DNA of 64,000 nt. It comes from Sitta carolinensis. Lineage: Eukaryota; Chordata; Aves; Passeriformes; Sittidae. The DNA is taken from contig CM063287.1 of the NCBI GenBank assembly GCA_032173965.1, forward strand, positions 6,825,859 to 6,889,858. The letters run 5' to 3'. The notes under the pieces are model-generated. The model had not been told where the DNA came from, ran no database searches, and saw only the letters and a program-made list of their open reading frames with translations. Position numbers and translations under genes: made by a program. Positions 1-13,104 of the stretch are shown here, in pieces. Numbering within the stretch: position 1 is the first letter of the stretch; each line of letters starts with the position of its first letter.

Positions 1-3000
1 TTCCTATTAAAAAGGAGGAAGTGCAAGCAGAAGGCAGAAGACCTCCAAAAATTGCTGGAACTTCTGAGGCATTTAAATATTGGCTAGAAACTCATATATT
101 CTTGTTTGTGATCTGAGAAGGAGACATCCCCAAAACACCCCATGTACAGCTTTAAGTCAGGTAGAACAAGAATTTTCTCTGATACAGTAGGGAAAGCCTT
201 CAAAATCAGGGGAAACTCATACAAATTAGTCCAATTTTAAAAAAAATCTCATTTCCTTGCAATTACCACAACATGACTAAAACAGAAGCTGAGAATATGG
301 GTCAGTGGTCAGACAGCATAATGAGATCTTCCACGTTGAGTAATCAAAAATAGTTTGTGCTTAGGAGTAAGTACCACAGCACGGAGTAAGAATAGAGCAG
401 CTATGTCTGTTCAGCCTAAAAGTACATTAAGAGTTTTCTTTTTCTCAAGATTCACTTATTTCAACTTGTATAGAAACACAAGGGAAACTTATCCCTTCAC
501 ACCTTTGGCACAAAACTTAGTAGCATTCATTCACCTGAAAACCAGATCTGTTAGACTGGGAGAGGCAGAGTCACAAATGCAATGTCAGAAGGGAAAAGTA
601 AAAAGAAAGGGAAAACTCGTCATTGTTGTGCTCCTCACTAGCCCACAGTATGCAGATGACACCTCCTTCCTTGTCCCTCCTGTGTGACAATTTCTATAAA
701 AGGCCACAGAGCTTAGTTGTTACAACAGTGCTGTAAGTACCATTAACTTCTATGAGATTTCCCTAGGCCATTATCTCCTACTCTTAGCTCATCATTTGCT
801 GGAGCCGAACTCACAGAACACTAATTCCTGGCAGCTCCTTCTTGGTGCTAGGATCTTGTATGGTCATTGTTTTTGTGTAGCCCATCTCATTATTTTCTTG
901 TAATCTTATTTACTGTGCAGTGAGACCTAGGAAAGTCCCACACCAAACAGGATACTTTATAGGACAAAATTTCTAACACTTGATTGTGAGCATGCTGCAT
1001 GAGAAAGCCAATATTTGACATCCTCTTCACTTTTTATTTTAACACAGACCTACAATAATTGATGATCTTAACAGAGTCTTTGCTTACAATAACTTGCAGC
1101 ATTGCCTGAGACTGTTTGAAAAGATGCAGTCCCTGTAAAGGACAGAGATTATTTCCAGTGCTTATATCGGCATAGAGAAGGATATATATTTCTCTTTTTC
1201 TTTGATCATATCTGATAACAAAGACTATATTTCCATCATGCAAATTTTGAGGGGTTTGAGGATTGTGTTTAATGTGCATTATAATTAGTGCAAGCTGTTT
1301 AAGTATTCATCAATGCTCTTTAGGCACTGGACCACAGTCACTGAAAGGCAAAAAAGAACCAATTTCACTTACATATTGTAGGAGTATACTGCTGGGAACA
1401 ATCTAAATCCAAACCAAGAAGAGATCAATGATTTACCTCTTTCCTCCCTATAATAAATTCCAAATGTCCAGATTCAGTCTTTTTAGTCCACCTGGAAATT
1501 TAAGACACAACTGCAACCGTACTGAGACATGGCTGAATGCATTGTCCTCCTCACCTAAATATCCCAGACCCAGAGGGAGCTGATACCTGCATTCTCAGAG
1601 CTTATCTCTCTGTAGAGCTTTGTAGTCTCTCATTCAAGACTTTGGATTTTCTCTGAGATATGTGGCTTGGAAATGAATCTGGCACAATAGAATCCTTTTT
1701 GTTATGTAATTGGGAAAAATCATATTTTCTTTTAATATTAACATGGGTTTCAGAGGAAAAAGGAAATTCCACTTTTCTTAAGGAAACAAAGCCCATCTGA
1801 TCCCATATCTTTGCAAGGTATAGAGAGATATCCAGGCATGAAAAGCAGGCTTTGCCATTTGTCCATGAAAAGCAGCATCATATGATGCTATTTGTGTTTT
1901 ATTGTGACTACAATTTACAGACCATATATTCTGGTGCAGTGACAGATGAATAGTTCCATGGCACAGCATGGGATGATGATCCATTATACACAGCTAAGGG
2001 TCTGTATGGAAGGTTTCCATGACAGCATTCTGTGTATCATCGGTATTTTGGAAATAACACTAAGCTTTGATCTCTGACTTCTACAGGTTTTACTGTTCCC
2101 ATGAAACATTATATTCAAGCAAAAGAAAAATCCAAGGCTAGCATGAATATTTTACATACAGCCAGGAATGCTTGGAAGTAATATTCCTGTGATAAACTGT
2201 AGAGCTAAGTGATAAACCACAGAGCTAATTGTTGATTGCACCTATTAAATATCTTTAATTACCTGTTCTACTCTCTGGCCAGTAACCATTCTGTCTGGGG
2301 ACTTATTCTGAAGTTTTATACGGCTGAACAGGTTCAGACAGCTGGTGTTTCCAACCTGATGTCTACATTAAAATACAGAATTTTTTTGAAAACAAAAACT
2401 GATTCAAAGCCCAAGAGAAGTTAGTTTCAATCCTGGGCCAAACAAAAAGTGATTTTCTGTGCATTAAAACATGTTGGTTTTTAAAGCACAGCATCTTGCT
2501 CTACAAAGCTGAGGATGAGTTTAGCACTGAATGATGAGGGAGAGCTGGGACAGGAAGGGCCTTAAGAATATTTCACATTCAGATGTTCATAAAAGTTGTT
2601 CCAAGTAAAGTTATAATCTCTTTAGCAGCTGTTTATTCCTCCACATTTGGACAGGGATTTTCCAAGGGGTCTGAAGGAACTTAGATGCCCAGTTCCTATA
2701 GAATTTCAGTAGCATTCCACCTCTTAACTCCAGAGTGTTGCTCTGAAGGCTATGAGACATGAAACGCAGCCTCTGTAATGAGTTTAAGCAAACAGTGGGG
2801 ATCTGTGATTTTTCCAGAACAAGGCCACAATACAGGTCTTATCTGCAGCACAGGGAGAGATCCTGTGCAACTTTCTGCTAGTTTGGAAATGGAGACTTTT
2901 CTCAATCCACATATGACTCTGCTAAAGCAAAATACACAATCACATTATGCATATTTGTCTGTAAGCATGTGCAGATGCAATTATTACAATTTATATACAA

Positions 3001-6000
3001 TGAAATATCTAACTGGCTGCAATCTGCTTAAGGAGCTTTTCTCTTAACCATTTGAATTTCAAAGCATAGATAAAATTGCAGAAGGATTTTAATTGTATAC
3101 AAGATCTGAGCTTAGATAAACCATCTACATGGATTTTTAATCTTTTGTGGGCAGCCAGTACTTCTTAATCAATGTAAAAAAGAATTCAATAATAAACACT
3201 GAGTGACAATACAAAAGCATGGATTTTCTAGTACATTTGAACATATGGCACAAAAATATCTCCCTGATAAGGAAGAGGAGATGTACTGTTTCCAAAATGC
3301 AGCTTTTATTATATAATTTCCCCACATTTTTTTGATGATTATGAGTAAAATCTGAAGATGCAGAGAATGAAGCATACAGAATTCCTCAGCTGTACTCTCA
3401 TGGATAGAAAAAAAGACCTACTCACATAGTCCATTCCTAAAGTAAATCCCAAAGTGTTTTTCTGTATCAATGTCAGGCAGGAGCATGAGCCACTGGTGTC
3501 CTACTTTTGTGCATGCTCTTCCATTTCAAGCTCCAAATAAGCCAATAAAATATACCAAAGCATATTTCCATCCTTGCAAATGTTTTCAATAGTCCTGCAC
3601 CCTGTCAGGTAAGCAGTTTTGCAGGGGCATGGCAAGGAAATGAGCCTTTTGCTCTTGTTTTAAAGAATGTACTGATGTAACTTGTGAAAAAGTTGTGTGT
3701 TAAGGATTACCTGATATCCTTTGATAACGGGCAACATGAAATCAAAGCTTCCACAGGGATCAACAAGGGCAAGCTGCACTGGTGGCACCACAGTTAACCC
3801 AGCACAGCACTTTGCAGTGAGCCATGGTACTGCCTAATGATTAACACAGTAAGAATTTGTGCGAGAGACCAGGGCTAGGAGAAAGTCTAAAGCCCTTAGC
3901 ACAACCCTAGAAAAACACACAGATGAAACAGGCTAAGTTCCTTGCACCAACCTATTTCATCCAATGCTAGAGGAAAGCAATGCTTAATCTTATTCAGGGT
4001 TGGGTAGCATGCTCAAGAGAGACCCTTGGCTCTGGTAAAATAAATTTTAAAAAGCCAAAACTGGAGAATTTCTCAGGTAAGCAAGAAAGTGGGCACTCTG
4101 AGCCCACAGAGAGGACTGGCACTTTGCCCTGCATCCCCAGCTGCAGAGGCCCTTCTCACATAGAGAACACGTTTGTTATGTGCCCCACAAATCTGACAAC
4201 AGACCCCTCTCTGTTCCACAGTCTTCTTGGCAACATCACTTTGGAAAACACATTGTACAAAATGTGGGATAACAATCAAACAAACCTACAGTCAAGGACA
4301 AAGCAACACCTTGTCAATAGTGAGTTTTGATGATAAGGTGTTCCCAACCCAGACAATCTGGATATGTAACCTGCTCAAGCCAAAGTCAGAAAATAAAAAT
4401 GAACTATGAATTAGCAAGCTGTGAAGGAAGCCAAAGAGGATTTTTGAGTTTCTGCCTTTCTTGATGTCTTGGCAGCTGATAAGCTTTTGGGTTGGCAGAG
4501 GCTGCCTTGCCTATCGGGACTGTCCTGCACAGGGAGGGCTGAAGGAAGGCTGCAGAGGGCAGGTACAGGAAATACCCATGGGCAGAAACAGCAGCACTTT
4601 CCAGCAAATTAGAGCATGGAAGTGTAAAAAGCACTTAGATACCTAATTTTAAAAATTGTGTGTCATAGGGAAGTGAAGATAGATGCATCTTGGGAAGAGT
4701 TTTACTTCTGCTCTGAATGTGCTGGCAGCATGATATTGTGCACTTGGCAAGTTTCCCTAAAATCAAAACCTTAAATCAATGGGCAATGTATGCCAGCATT
4801 TCTTCGGCTCAGAGATGGGTTTCTCTTCTAGGTTTTCTTTTTTTCTTTTCCTTACTGATGAAAATTTCGAGGAACCCTTGAGCTGTAGAAAATACTTTGC
4901 AGATCCCTGCTTTTAAACAGATGTCATTTTATAGAAGCTGGTAAAGTCCCGGGGCTCCCTGGTTGTTTTGCTTCCTCTGCCTGACTGCAGTGAGAGCCAG
5001 CTATGTAACATCTGATGCCTACAATTCACTCATCAGCAGCTATTCTGCTTGTTTTTTCCAAAGAGAGTACCACACAACTTTAATCAGAGTTGATGTAGAT
5101 CAATGCGAGCCTTTACTTTCATTATATTTAAAGGAACATACGATTTATTGATTTGCTATCAAATTTTAGCACATGTTTTCTCTTTTGTCTACAGTCAATG
5201 CAGCAGATCTGTAGATCAAATGTCATTCAGTACAAAACCAGAATCATATCAGGAAGATGATTAGGCAATGATATTGGCACAGGACTCAATTATTTTGTAA
5301 TTTCAAGTTTTTAATATGTAATGATAACTACTTGAGCACCAAGTTAGAGACCTGAAAAAGCATTAAATCTGAATGTCCTTGCCCTTCGGGTTTTTTTTTT
5401 TTTTTAATGGCTGCTTGCTTAATTTAAACATTATGTCTTATTTCTAGATATTTTAAAATAATTTAAAATCAAAAGCTAATTTATCTTGTAGTGTTGAGAA
5501 TTAGTTGAAACAAACAAAGAACAGGGGTTTTTTGAACAAAGAAAAAGCCCACACACAATGCTGCCATATATCCTTTGCTTAACATGCCTTTTTCTTCTTA
5601 TTTTTCCTGAACAATGTGGTCTGATTATACATCTGACATGAGCTTATCACTAGAGTCAGGAATTAGGTAGGATTCACCACACTGGCAATGTACAGGCATG
5701 CACATATTAGATATTTAGTCTGACAACTGCCTAGGCTCCCTCTACAGTCCAAGAAGCAGGAAAGGCAACACACTCTACTCCATCCTCAGCTTGGGATCCT
5801 CTTCAGTGACCAGCTCCACCTACATGGCTGACCTTGGCTACATAGCTGAAATTTATAAAGCCATATACAAAAGATATGGGTGCCGGCTGCAGTGAAAGCT
5901 GCTGCTTTTACTTAAGATCAACTCTGCTTAATTTCACAGGTTTGACCCAGCCCCAGCACCTCCCTTCAGCAATGCATTACTTCCGTGAGATTAGTGCATA

Positions 6001-6512
6001 CTTACTGTCAGGCAAATGCAAAAGGGACTTGCTGAATCATGTCCTCAGTCTGAAAGAAAGACTGATGTTCATTTGTTAAACCCTGTAAAAATTATATGCC
6101 ATTCTTAACGGGGTGAATTAACACAGAATTAAGGACAAAGCAAACTGACAGCTGTAGTGCCTCTAACATATGAGAGGAGCTTTTAGCACCCTTGACCTTT
6201 TCTGCTCCTTTCCTTCAAGTGCAGAAATAGCATTCATATTTCCTTCCCCTCAGAAACAGGGAAAAGGAACATGGAAAATAAGTTAATACTTATGAATGAC
6301 AGCATGATTGTCCACTAAGGAGGCATCATCAGCCACTAATAAATCATTTTTTCCAGGGTATAATGTATATCTCATAGGTCTCCTGCATATTAGCAGTGCT
6401 GAAGCTGAGGACAGAGAATACCAGTTTTGCTTTTGCTATGTGAATAAAGCCACGATCCAATGTGAATGACTCATTGCTGTTGTGTAAGCTTGTAAGCATC
6501 TTTGCGTGAAAG
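1..6512. other. Non-coding sequence, no gene recognised
   Basis: AT-rich, CpG-poor DNA with no recognisable exon, RNA gene or transposon. Open frames here are 60 to 116 codons, in all frames, with no family resemblance. Visible items are a 20-base tandem duplication at 2189-2228 (listed separately), a 15-T run at 5391-5405, and an isolated donor-like CAG|GTAAGC at 4074-4082 with no good acceptor upstream. Best read as intergenic or intronic. Confidence 0.7.
2189..2228. repeat. 20-bp tandem duplication, two copies
   Basis: Copy one (2189-2208) and copy two (2209-2228) share the frame GTGATAAAC...AGAGCTAA and differ only at three bases in the middle (TGT against CAC). The copies abut exactly. 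This is a small replication-slippage duplication with no evident function. Confidence 0.8.
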
Positions 6513-6665
6513 ATGAAGGCATTCGAGATGAGCCTGCTCGAATCAGTGCCATCCTCTCAAACTCGAGGACATGATTCTGAAGAAGACAGTCTTGAAATGG
6601 AACAAGATTTGAGCTACTGTGTTACTGGAAAAGAAATCCACCACAGATCAGCTAAGAAGTATTAG
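6513..6665 (+). other. Short 50-codon open frame in a conserved-looking patch
   Basis: An ATG at 6513 opens a 50-codon frame ending in TAG at 6663-6665, preceded in frame by TGA at 6507. The translation is mixed rather than low-complexity, with an acidic centre (HDSEEDSLEMEQDL) and a basic end (HHRSAKKY). I recognise no family. The same stretch keeps several CpGs in an otherwise CpG-poor area and contains a 7-bp inverted repeat (ATTCGAG / CTCGAAT, 6521-6543, 9-nt loop). It could be a small exon, a microprotein or a conserved non-coding element. A chance open frame is also quite possible, because frames this short are common. No convincing acceptor precedes it. Confidence 0.15.
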
Positions 6666-8125
6666 TTACTTCAATGTACAATTCAGCTTGGCCATGGAAA
6701 TGCCTCTGGTCAGGATCTTTTTGAACTGCAACGCCAGCCATGCAGCATTTCTGAGGAAAGGTGTGGTCATTCCAAGTCTATTTTAGGGAAGTAGGTAGGT
6801 CTGCAACACACACTAAAGGGAAGTTAGTTTCATGGTTATATTTTTAAGAATTTGTTTCAACAGTAGCAGATTGATAAACTTCTTCAATTATTAATTGCAG
6901 TTTTAAAGGAAATTTTATTTCCCTGCCTCCAGTTTTCACTTGACCTGTCAGGACAAACGTGTGCTGTGAAACCCCACAGAATTGCTGTCATAGGCTGGGT
7001 AGCAGCCCCTGCTCCTGTCCTCCTCTGCTCAGCCATATCAGCTGCTTAGATAGTCAGGGGAGGTGAGGAGCTACCCTGGGAGCCCACAGATGCCCTGCCT
7101 GACAGGCACTTTGCTCCAAGAGCCCCTGCCCTTTCTCTGTGGCTGCTGGCTGTGCCCCCATGTGTTTCCTGACGCATCTAGAGGAGCTACTTGGCTCACA
7201 GGGCAGCATACACCACTTGCCTGGGAAATGGCAGTGTGTACAGAGCCTGGGAAGCAGGGAGGGGTAGAGGTGTCTCATTTACAGGAACGGGTACATTCCT
7301 TTGTCACAAGACTGAAAGTACATATGGCCTTCATGAACTTAGAGCTGTTATTTCTGGCACTGGTTCCCACTATCTCACCAGTCCTGGAAGCCATATTAGC
7401 AGGTACAGCATGGATTACATCAATCACAGCCAAACATGAAAAATCTGGAAAAAAAAAAAAATCATCATCTTGCCTCTGTAGTCTTGCCTAAGAGATGACA
7501 CAAAGAAGATAATACAAACTTGAGAGACAAAACTTGTTTAGCAGGCCCTGGTTCTTTACACATCCAGGACAATGTGTTGAGCTCTGTTGGCTTTGCTTCC
7601 CTGGGCAACTGCACTGAAGCTGGAACACTTCCCTCACTCAGCCCAAATGCTGGTTTGTAGAGCTACATAATTCGATTTGCTCTGGTGGTTCAAAAGGTCA
7701 GTAGGAAAGAGCCCCTGTGGAGAGGAGAGTGAGCAGCTCTCACTAACAAATGGGTGCTTGCCTTGGAAAACAGCACGTCTGTTCACATGCATCCAAACTG
7801 CTAAAGCATCCCACTGAGAGTGAGCCTGCTGCAGGAAGAGACTTCACTGATCTGTCAGTCACCAGGAGTTACACAAACAAGAGCCAGAAAAAACATTTTG
7901 CTCTTTAAAAGGGAGTCATTATATATAGTGCTTGATAAAATTTATTCTACTAATGCATGGAATAGGGAGGGAAAACAGGACCCGGATTTTTGAGGAAAGC
8001 ATTCAGATATAAAATGTGACTTCAGCTCGATGGTGGTGGTGTTGTGGCAGGATAGAGACAAAGGGATATTCAAAACACACAGCTAAGAAAGGTGAAAGAA
8101 AAGCTGAATCCCAGCTGCTGTGTAA
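6666..8125. other. Non-coding sequence, nothing recognised
   Basis: No exon or repeat family identified. It contains a 13-A run at 7449-7461. The 142-codon frame at 7063-7491 reads through that A-run into lysines and has no recognisable domain, so I treat it as chance. Confidence 0.7.
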
Positions 8126-8127
8126 GG

Positions 8128-8190
8128 ACAATCATGGTGTGTGAGTTGGAAGGGAACTCGCCAGGTCCAAGTCCACATCCAGGGCAACAA
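8128..8190 (-). mobile_element. Possible CR1 LINE 3'-end scrap, antisense
   Basis: The string GAGTTGGAAGGGAACTC near 8139, followed by AGGTCCAAGTCC, resembles the antisense start of avian CR1 3' ends, which typically read as a GTTGGAAGGGACCT box followed by a TCCAAC box. The match is short and decayed, with no neighbouring CR1 body. This is a resemblance from memory, not an alignment. Confidence 0.35.
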
Positions 8191-8879
8191 ATAATACAAA
8201 GGCAACAGTTCTTGGAAAATTTCAACTATGCATTGCTAAGATAAAGCAAAAGCATTTTCAGAGCAAATGAATAAAGGTAAAACATACTATTCTTTTTCAC
8301 AAACAGAGCAGGTCAAAGCAGTGTTATTCCACAAGCACTATAAATCACAAAGGAATGTTCCTCAGAATACAGTCCTGCCCTGCTCCCACCGGAGTGAGAG
8401 AACTCACTGAGGGAGAAGATTAGACCTATACGGGGAGCACCAGTCTGCCACATTTATATAGCATCTCTTATCACAAAGGGTTTGAAACATATTTAACACG
8501 CAGTGTTCACAGGACCATTCAGCTACCAATGAATAGAAGCCTTTTGCTAAACCACAGCAAGAGCCGACCCCTCTGCCTGGAAGGCTCCGTGGTGGGGGGG
8601 TGGGAGAGCCCAGGCTGGCACCATGTCTGCCTGGAACACACACTGCCCACTCTGCTGCCAGCGGGCACCCTGGCTGCACTCAGAGCACCCCAGCAACATC
8701 AGCGCCAACTGGAATTTCGCTCAGAAACACTCAGTGCTTTCACCTGCACACACCTCACTGCTGGGGGAGAGTTGTGTGCACGGCAGAGGTTGCTCCTGCT
8801 GATCTGCATCTCCTGGAAGCACTCAGAAAGTTGGAAGGGGAGGGAAGTGCCAAATGCACATTGACTGGCAGATAAATGA

Positions 8880-9180
8880 TTGTGGTTGTGGATGTTAAAT
8901 TTGGATTTTCCCAAGTGGTCTATTCCTGTTACTCCCCCAATGGGTTTGGTCTGTCAAACCCGCCACTCCCTTTCCCATTATACCTATTACCCCTGTAATC
9001 ATTCAGTTTAAAAGCTTGGAAATCGGGGTCCTGCGGGCTCTTTTGCACCCCCTTGAGAAGAATAAACACCTCTGTAAATATGCCTTCTCGGACCTTTACT
9101 TCAAACCCCGACGCTGAGGGGTCCGGAGCCTGGAAAGCAGAGAGCCTCTCTGCTTCCTAGCGTTCAAGGGCTGACTGCAG
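8880..9180 (+). mobile_element. Solo LTR of an endogenous retrovirus-like element
   Basis: The stretch has the order of parts of a retroviral LTR on the plus strand. A TG-starting AT-rich upstream part begins near 8880, a TTTAAAA box lies at 9007-9013, and an AATAAA polyadenylation signal at 9061-9066. A CpG-containing segment follows, including GACGCTGAGGGGTCCGG at 9110-9126, which resembles the R/U5 part of LTRs common in songbird genomes. No gag, pol or env frames flank it, so it looks like a solo LTR left by recombination. Both ends are approximate; I could not find a clear target-site duplication. The family (ERVL or ERVK type) is not assigned. Confidence 0.55.
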
Positions 9181-12119
9181 CCTGAGAACGGCAGCCCCTG
9201 ACTGCAGAGCCGGGGGACAGGGCCAGCAGGGCCCCCGGACCAGCAGTGTCAGTGATGTCCTTGGTGCTGTACAATCCTCCTGCCCACTCAAAGGCGCACC
9301 AAACCCCAGCTGACCATCAGACTTCTGAATCACTGCTCTCTGGACATGGTTTATGGAAGAACGGTGTAGAATGGCACATCGCAGAGCACCATGCTGGGCA
9401 TAATTTACCAAAGAAGCTGCACTGCCTGCTGAGCTTGAGCAGACCCAAAGAAATGATTTAGACCTGAAGTTACCTGTAGGGCCCTCCCAGCCTTTTGAGC
9501 CCTGTGCTTAAAATGTCTGTTTATGTCCTCTTCCCCTCCCACCCAACATAACAGGAGGTAATTAGTATGAAAAAGCCAGATGCTGGTAAGAGAATATTGT
9601 GAGGTCAAAATGTTTCATACATGTACTTGAAAAAATAAAAAACAGTTACTAAAGTGTGGTTTACACAAAGTGCTCTTAGCATAATTTTTTTAAAGGCACA
9701 GCAGTTCTAGAAATACTCAAGTTGGGTGGTCAGTATTTTTGTTTCAGTTTCAAGCAACTGGTGGAAAATAGGAACAGACAAGCCATGAAAGCTTAAACCT
9801 AACTTTGGCTGCTTTTCTGGCGACAAATCACTGCTCAGCCTGAAAATGTTGCCATAGTCTACAAGAATAAAACTGCAGATCAAATGGTATCTCAGAGTAT
9901 GTGTCAGTTTTAATGTACAAGGCCTTTATCATGAAGCAGAGCTAGGAAAAAAGCCCCAAACCACTGAGGGCATTGTGGCATTTTTTTTCCTAGACAGTAA
10001 CAAAACTCCCGAATGGTGCTATTTGTGGTTTGTGTCTCAGCATCAGGAACATGTGAATTTTGGCTTGTAATTATTCAGGACAGGAAGCCTGAGCCAAGGA
10101 TAGGTTTTATTTCTCTCTGAAACTGCCTTTCATACTTTCTTGAGATTGTTCAGGAATGACCCTCAAATCCTGAAGTGATACTCTGTGTTCTTTTATCAAG
10201 GTGCAAATACATTAGGAGGAAAATTTTATCAGAAGCCACCTTTAGTAACTCACTTTCAACCTCTCTTTTCACCACTTTACAGATAATAAAAAACCCCTTT
10301 CTAACAGCAGGGACAGCAAAGTCCTTGAGAAATGACCCAGGAAAGAAACACTGCAGTGTTTAAAGAGAAGCTTAAACAAACTACATATCAGAAATGTGTT
10401 TAAAGCTGCAGGAGCTGAGCTGGAGCTGCTGCTTTGCAGCTGGGGAGGCAGAGGATGGCTGTAAAGCTGTCCGGGCAGCACTTGAAGGTGAAAGAGCCCA
10501 GTATCTCTTTTTTCACCCTCACCGAGGCAGGAACTTTAGCTTAGATGCTGGGAGAAGTCCCAGAACTGACAGACCCTAACCAGCCTAATCTGAAAATTTA
10601 GCCCTACCTGTAAGTGTTTTGCTCATTATAGCAATAAAAAACAAGGAAGATTAAAAGGAGAGGGATCACCTGTCACCGCAGGTTATGGGATGTTCAAAAA
10701 CTTTGTAGGTTCAGCTGGGTTCAAAGCAATGTTTAGCTACCCTGCTGACAAAATTGGTTTTCCTGCTTTCTTGTTTAGGGTATTTGTGCTTCAGATGCAG
10801 CTCTTTCCTCCATAGTGGGCCGTCTCCCTCCATGCTGTGTTCCAACAGAAAGGAAGCTTTTACACGGGAAAAATGACACATTTTTACCTTGTCCTCAAAA
10901 CCTTTCATCTAAAGTCTAGATTGTGTGCAAGAGGTACCAAATGCACCCAGGCAGCCATTTTCTGCGCTCACAGCACAGTCCGAGCTTCTGGGTTTCTAGA
11001 GTTCAGCTGTGGTTGATTCTTCATGAATACTGCTGAGTTCCTTCCTCTGCCTGCAAAGGGACAGCTCTGTGTCCTCATTTTCACTACTAGGATGTTTTTG
11101 AAAAACTCCCCATTATTTTCTATTTTGAAAACATGCTGTCTCTTCAGGCATTACATTTTGGCACTGATAGACTCTCGGGCTTTTATACAGTAAATTGATC
11201 AGATAATTTTTTAAAAAAACTATTGTTCTGAATACAATTAGAATTTCTGGCTCATGAACTGTGTTCATTTTGGCCTCATCACAGCTAAAATTCTGACTTG
11301 AAGCCCATATAAATATTTGCCCTTTTAGCACTTATTTTGATTCTAATCATACTCATAGTTTGGTTGCCTACTTTTTAAAGAAGAAAAGTACATGTAAATC
11401 AGATTAAATAGATCACTTTGCTACAGTTTTGCCATGAATGTCTGTTCTACAGAGCAGGACATCACTGCCAGATTTTTCCAGCAACCTCTGTAATTGCTTT
11501 AACATGTATTTTCCTGCTCAAGCTTACTATTCGCCGTTAATTTTATTAGCAGGAAGACCCTGCCTAATATTCAAACTCCAGAAATTTCTGCACTCATTTA
11601 TGTTTATTTTAAAAACCCAATCAGTCTTAGCAAATATACTCCTGTGCTGTGCAAACAGGCTGACCTCCAGCACCAGAGCCTTGTAATGAAACCCCAGCAG
11701 GTTTGAGGTGCATACCCCAAGCCTATTCAGAAGAGATCCATTTCAGCCTTTAAACACACGAATATCTGACACTGATTTATCCAGAAACAGTGTTTTCCTG
11801 TTCACTTCTGGAGGCAGATTTGGATAAGATGAATGGCTGGTAAATTAATATAGGTCTGGCTTATGAAAACAGAGTTCATGTTTTTCTAACAAAAACAAAA
11901 TAAATTTTTGGATGGACTTCAGCCTGTGGACTGACTCTCCCCACATTTCCAGGTGTGCTTTGGCATTTTGTAGTAGAACTAACCCAGGACAATAAGATGG
12001 AGCCTTTTAACTCAGCTTGGCTGGTTCAGCTGAATAATTTGTCAGTGCGTTCACAGTGGCAGGCACTCTCTTTTCACAGTGTACATAACAAAAATTAGCA
12101 TTTACTGCGATGCACAGGC
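9181..12119. other. Non-coding sequence, no gene recognised
   Basis: The first ~80 bases (to about 9260) are GC-rich and could be more of the preceding LTR. The rest is AT-rich with no exon or repeat I can name. Positions 11490-11690 are compositionally balanced and hold homeodomain-type TAAT boxes (see findings). Frames here are all below 85 codons. Confidence 0.65.
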
Positions 12120-12265
12120 TGCACGCTGCTGTCCTGTGATGTTTCTGGGAGATCGGCAAAGGCACGGGAGGGGCAGGGCCAGCGAGCCCCAGCCCCGAGC
12201 TGCCAGCCTGCGCCAAGGCGCAGCCCCCGGTCTGCACGCACCGTGGAAGCCGTAGCACGTTGCTT
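12120..12265. other. Small GC-rich patch
   Basis: A roughly 145-base island of high GC in AT-rich surroundings, with CpGs concentrated at 12150-12265. It includes GCGCCAAGGCGC-like symmetry near 12210-12225. It is too small for a standard CpG island. No promoter motif or splice site is obvious. A remnant of an LTR or a GC-biased conversion spot are both possible. Confidence 0.4.
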
Positions 12266-13104
12266 GAGACCACTTAATTTAAAACATTGACACAGAAATC
12301 TATCACGATTAACATGAATTATTGCCTGCCTTGCCAGTTTCTGCAGTGCAGTGGATGGCTTGTCGTGGTCAGGACAGAAACACCTACAGTGTTGCTAACT
12401 CGGAGTAGCTTTTCTGCAAACACACCTGACTCGGGTGACCTGGCTTTGGGATGGAAACACAGAGCTTTGCAGAAGGCACAAATCCCAAAATTGAAATGTG
12501 AGAATCAATACACCATACATTTCTTTTGCCGTATGCCACAGGTGCATCATGAGCTATCTGAGATTCCCCAATGCATCATTCAAGATCCTATTCAGTGTCT
12601 TTACTCTGAAAATACCTTAAAAAACACCAGCCCTGAGTACACCAGGCACCCCATTTTTACCACAGCTTTTAGAAGTGGGAGAAGGAATTTATCAAAGTGT
12701 ATTTAAAGGAGGATTTTTGTACTAACTTTTTTAACAGAAAAATAAACCCATGTTTCAGTCAGTTTAACATATTATACAGTAAAGAATGTGCTGGAGTTCA
12801 TTATTATAGCCAGTGATGTTCCTAGGGTTTACTCAATATGAGTTTATCTGTACCAGAAGGATATAAACAAAGGGCCAGATGGGAAAAAAAACCAGACATT
12901 ATAGCCAGACCCGACTATGAAAAACTACAGAACTGAATCCAGTGTCTTTTTGTCATTCTTTTAATGCATGCTATGCTGAAAAGCATCCAGTAAGGAACTG
13001 GATACTTCAGCAGAATATGTCACTTTCTTGGATATCTTTTTCCAGTTGTAAGTGACTGTTACTGTTAAAAACTCCTGTCTTACTATTTGCACTCATCTGG
13101 CTGC
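12266..13104. other. Non-coding sequence, nothing recognised
   Basis: It contains a 139-codon plus-strand frame (12287-12706) without any recognisable domain, judged to be chance. No repeat family identified. Confidence 0.65.
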
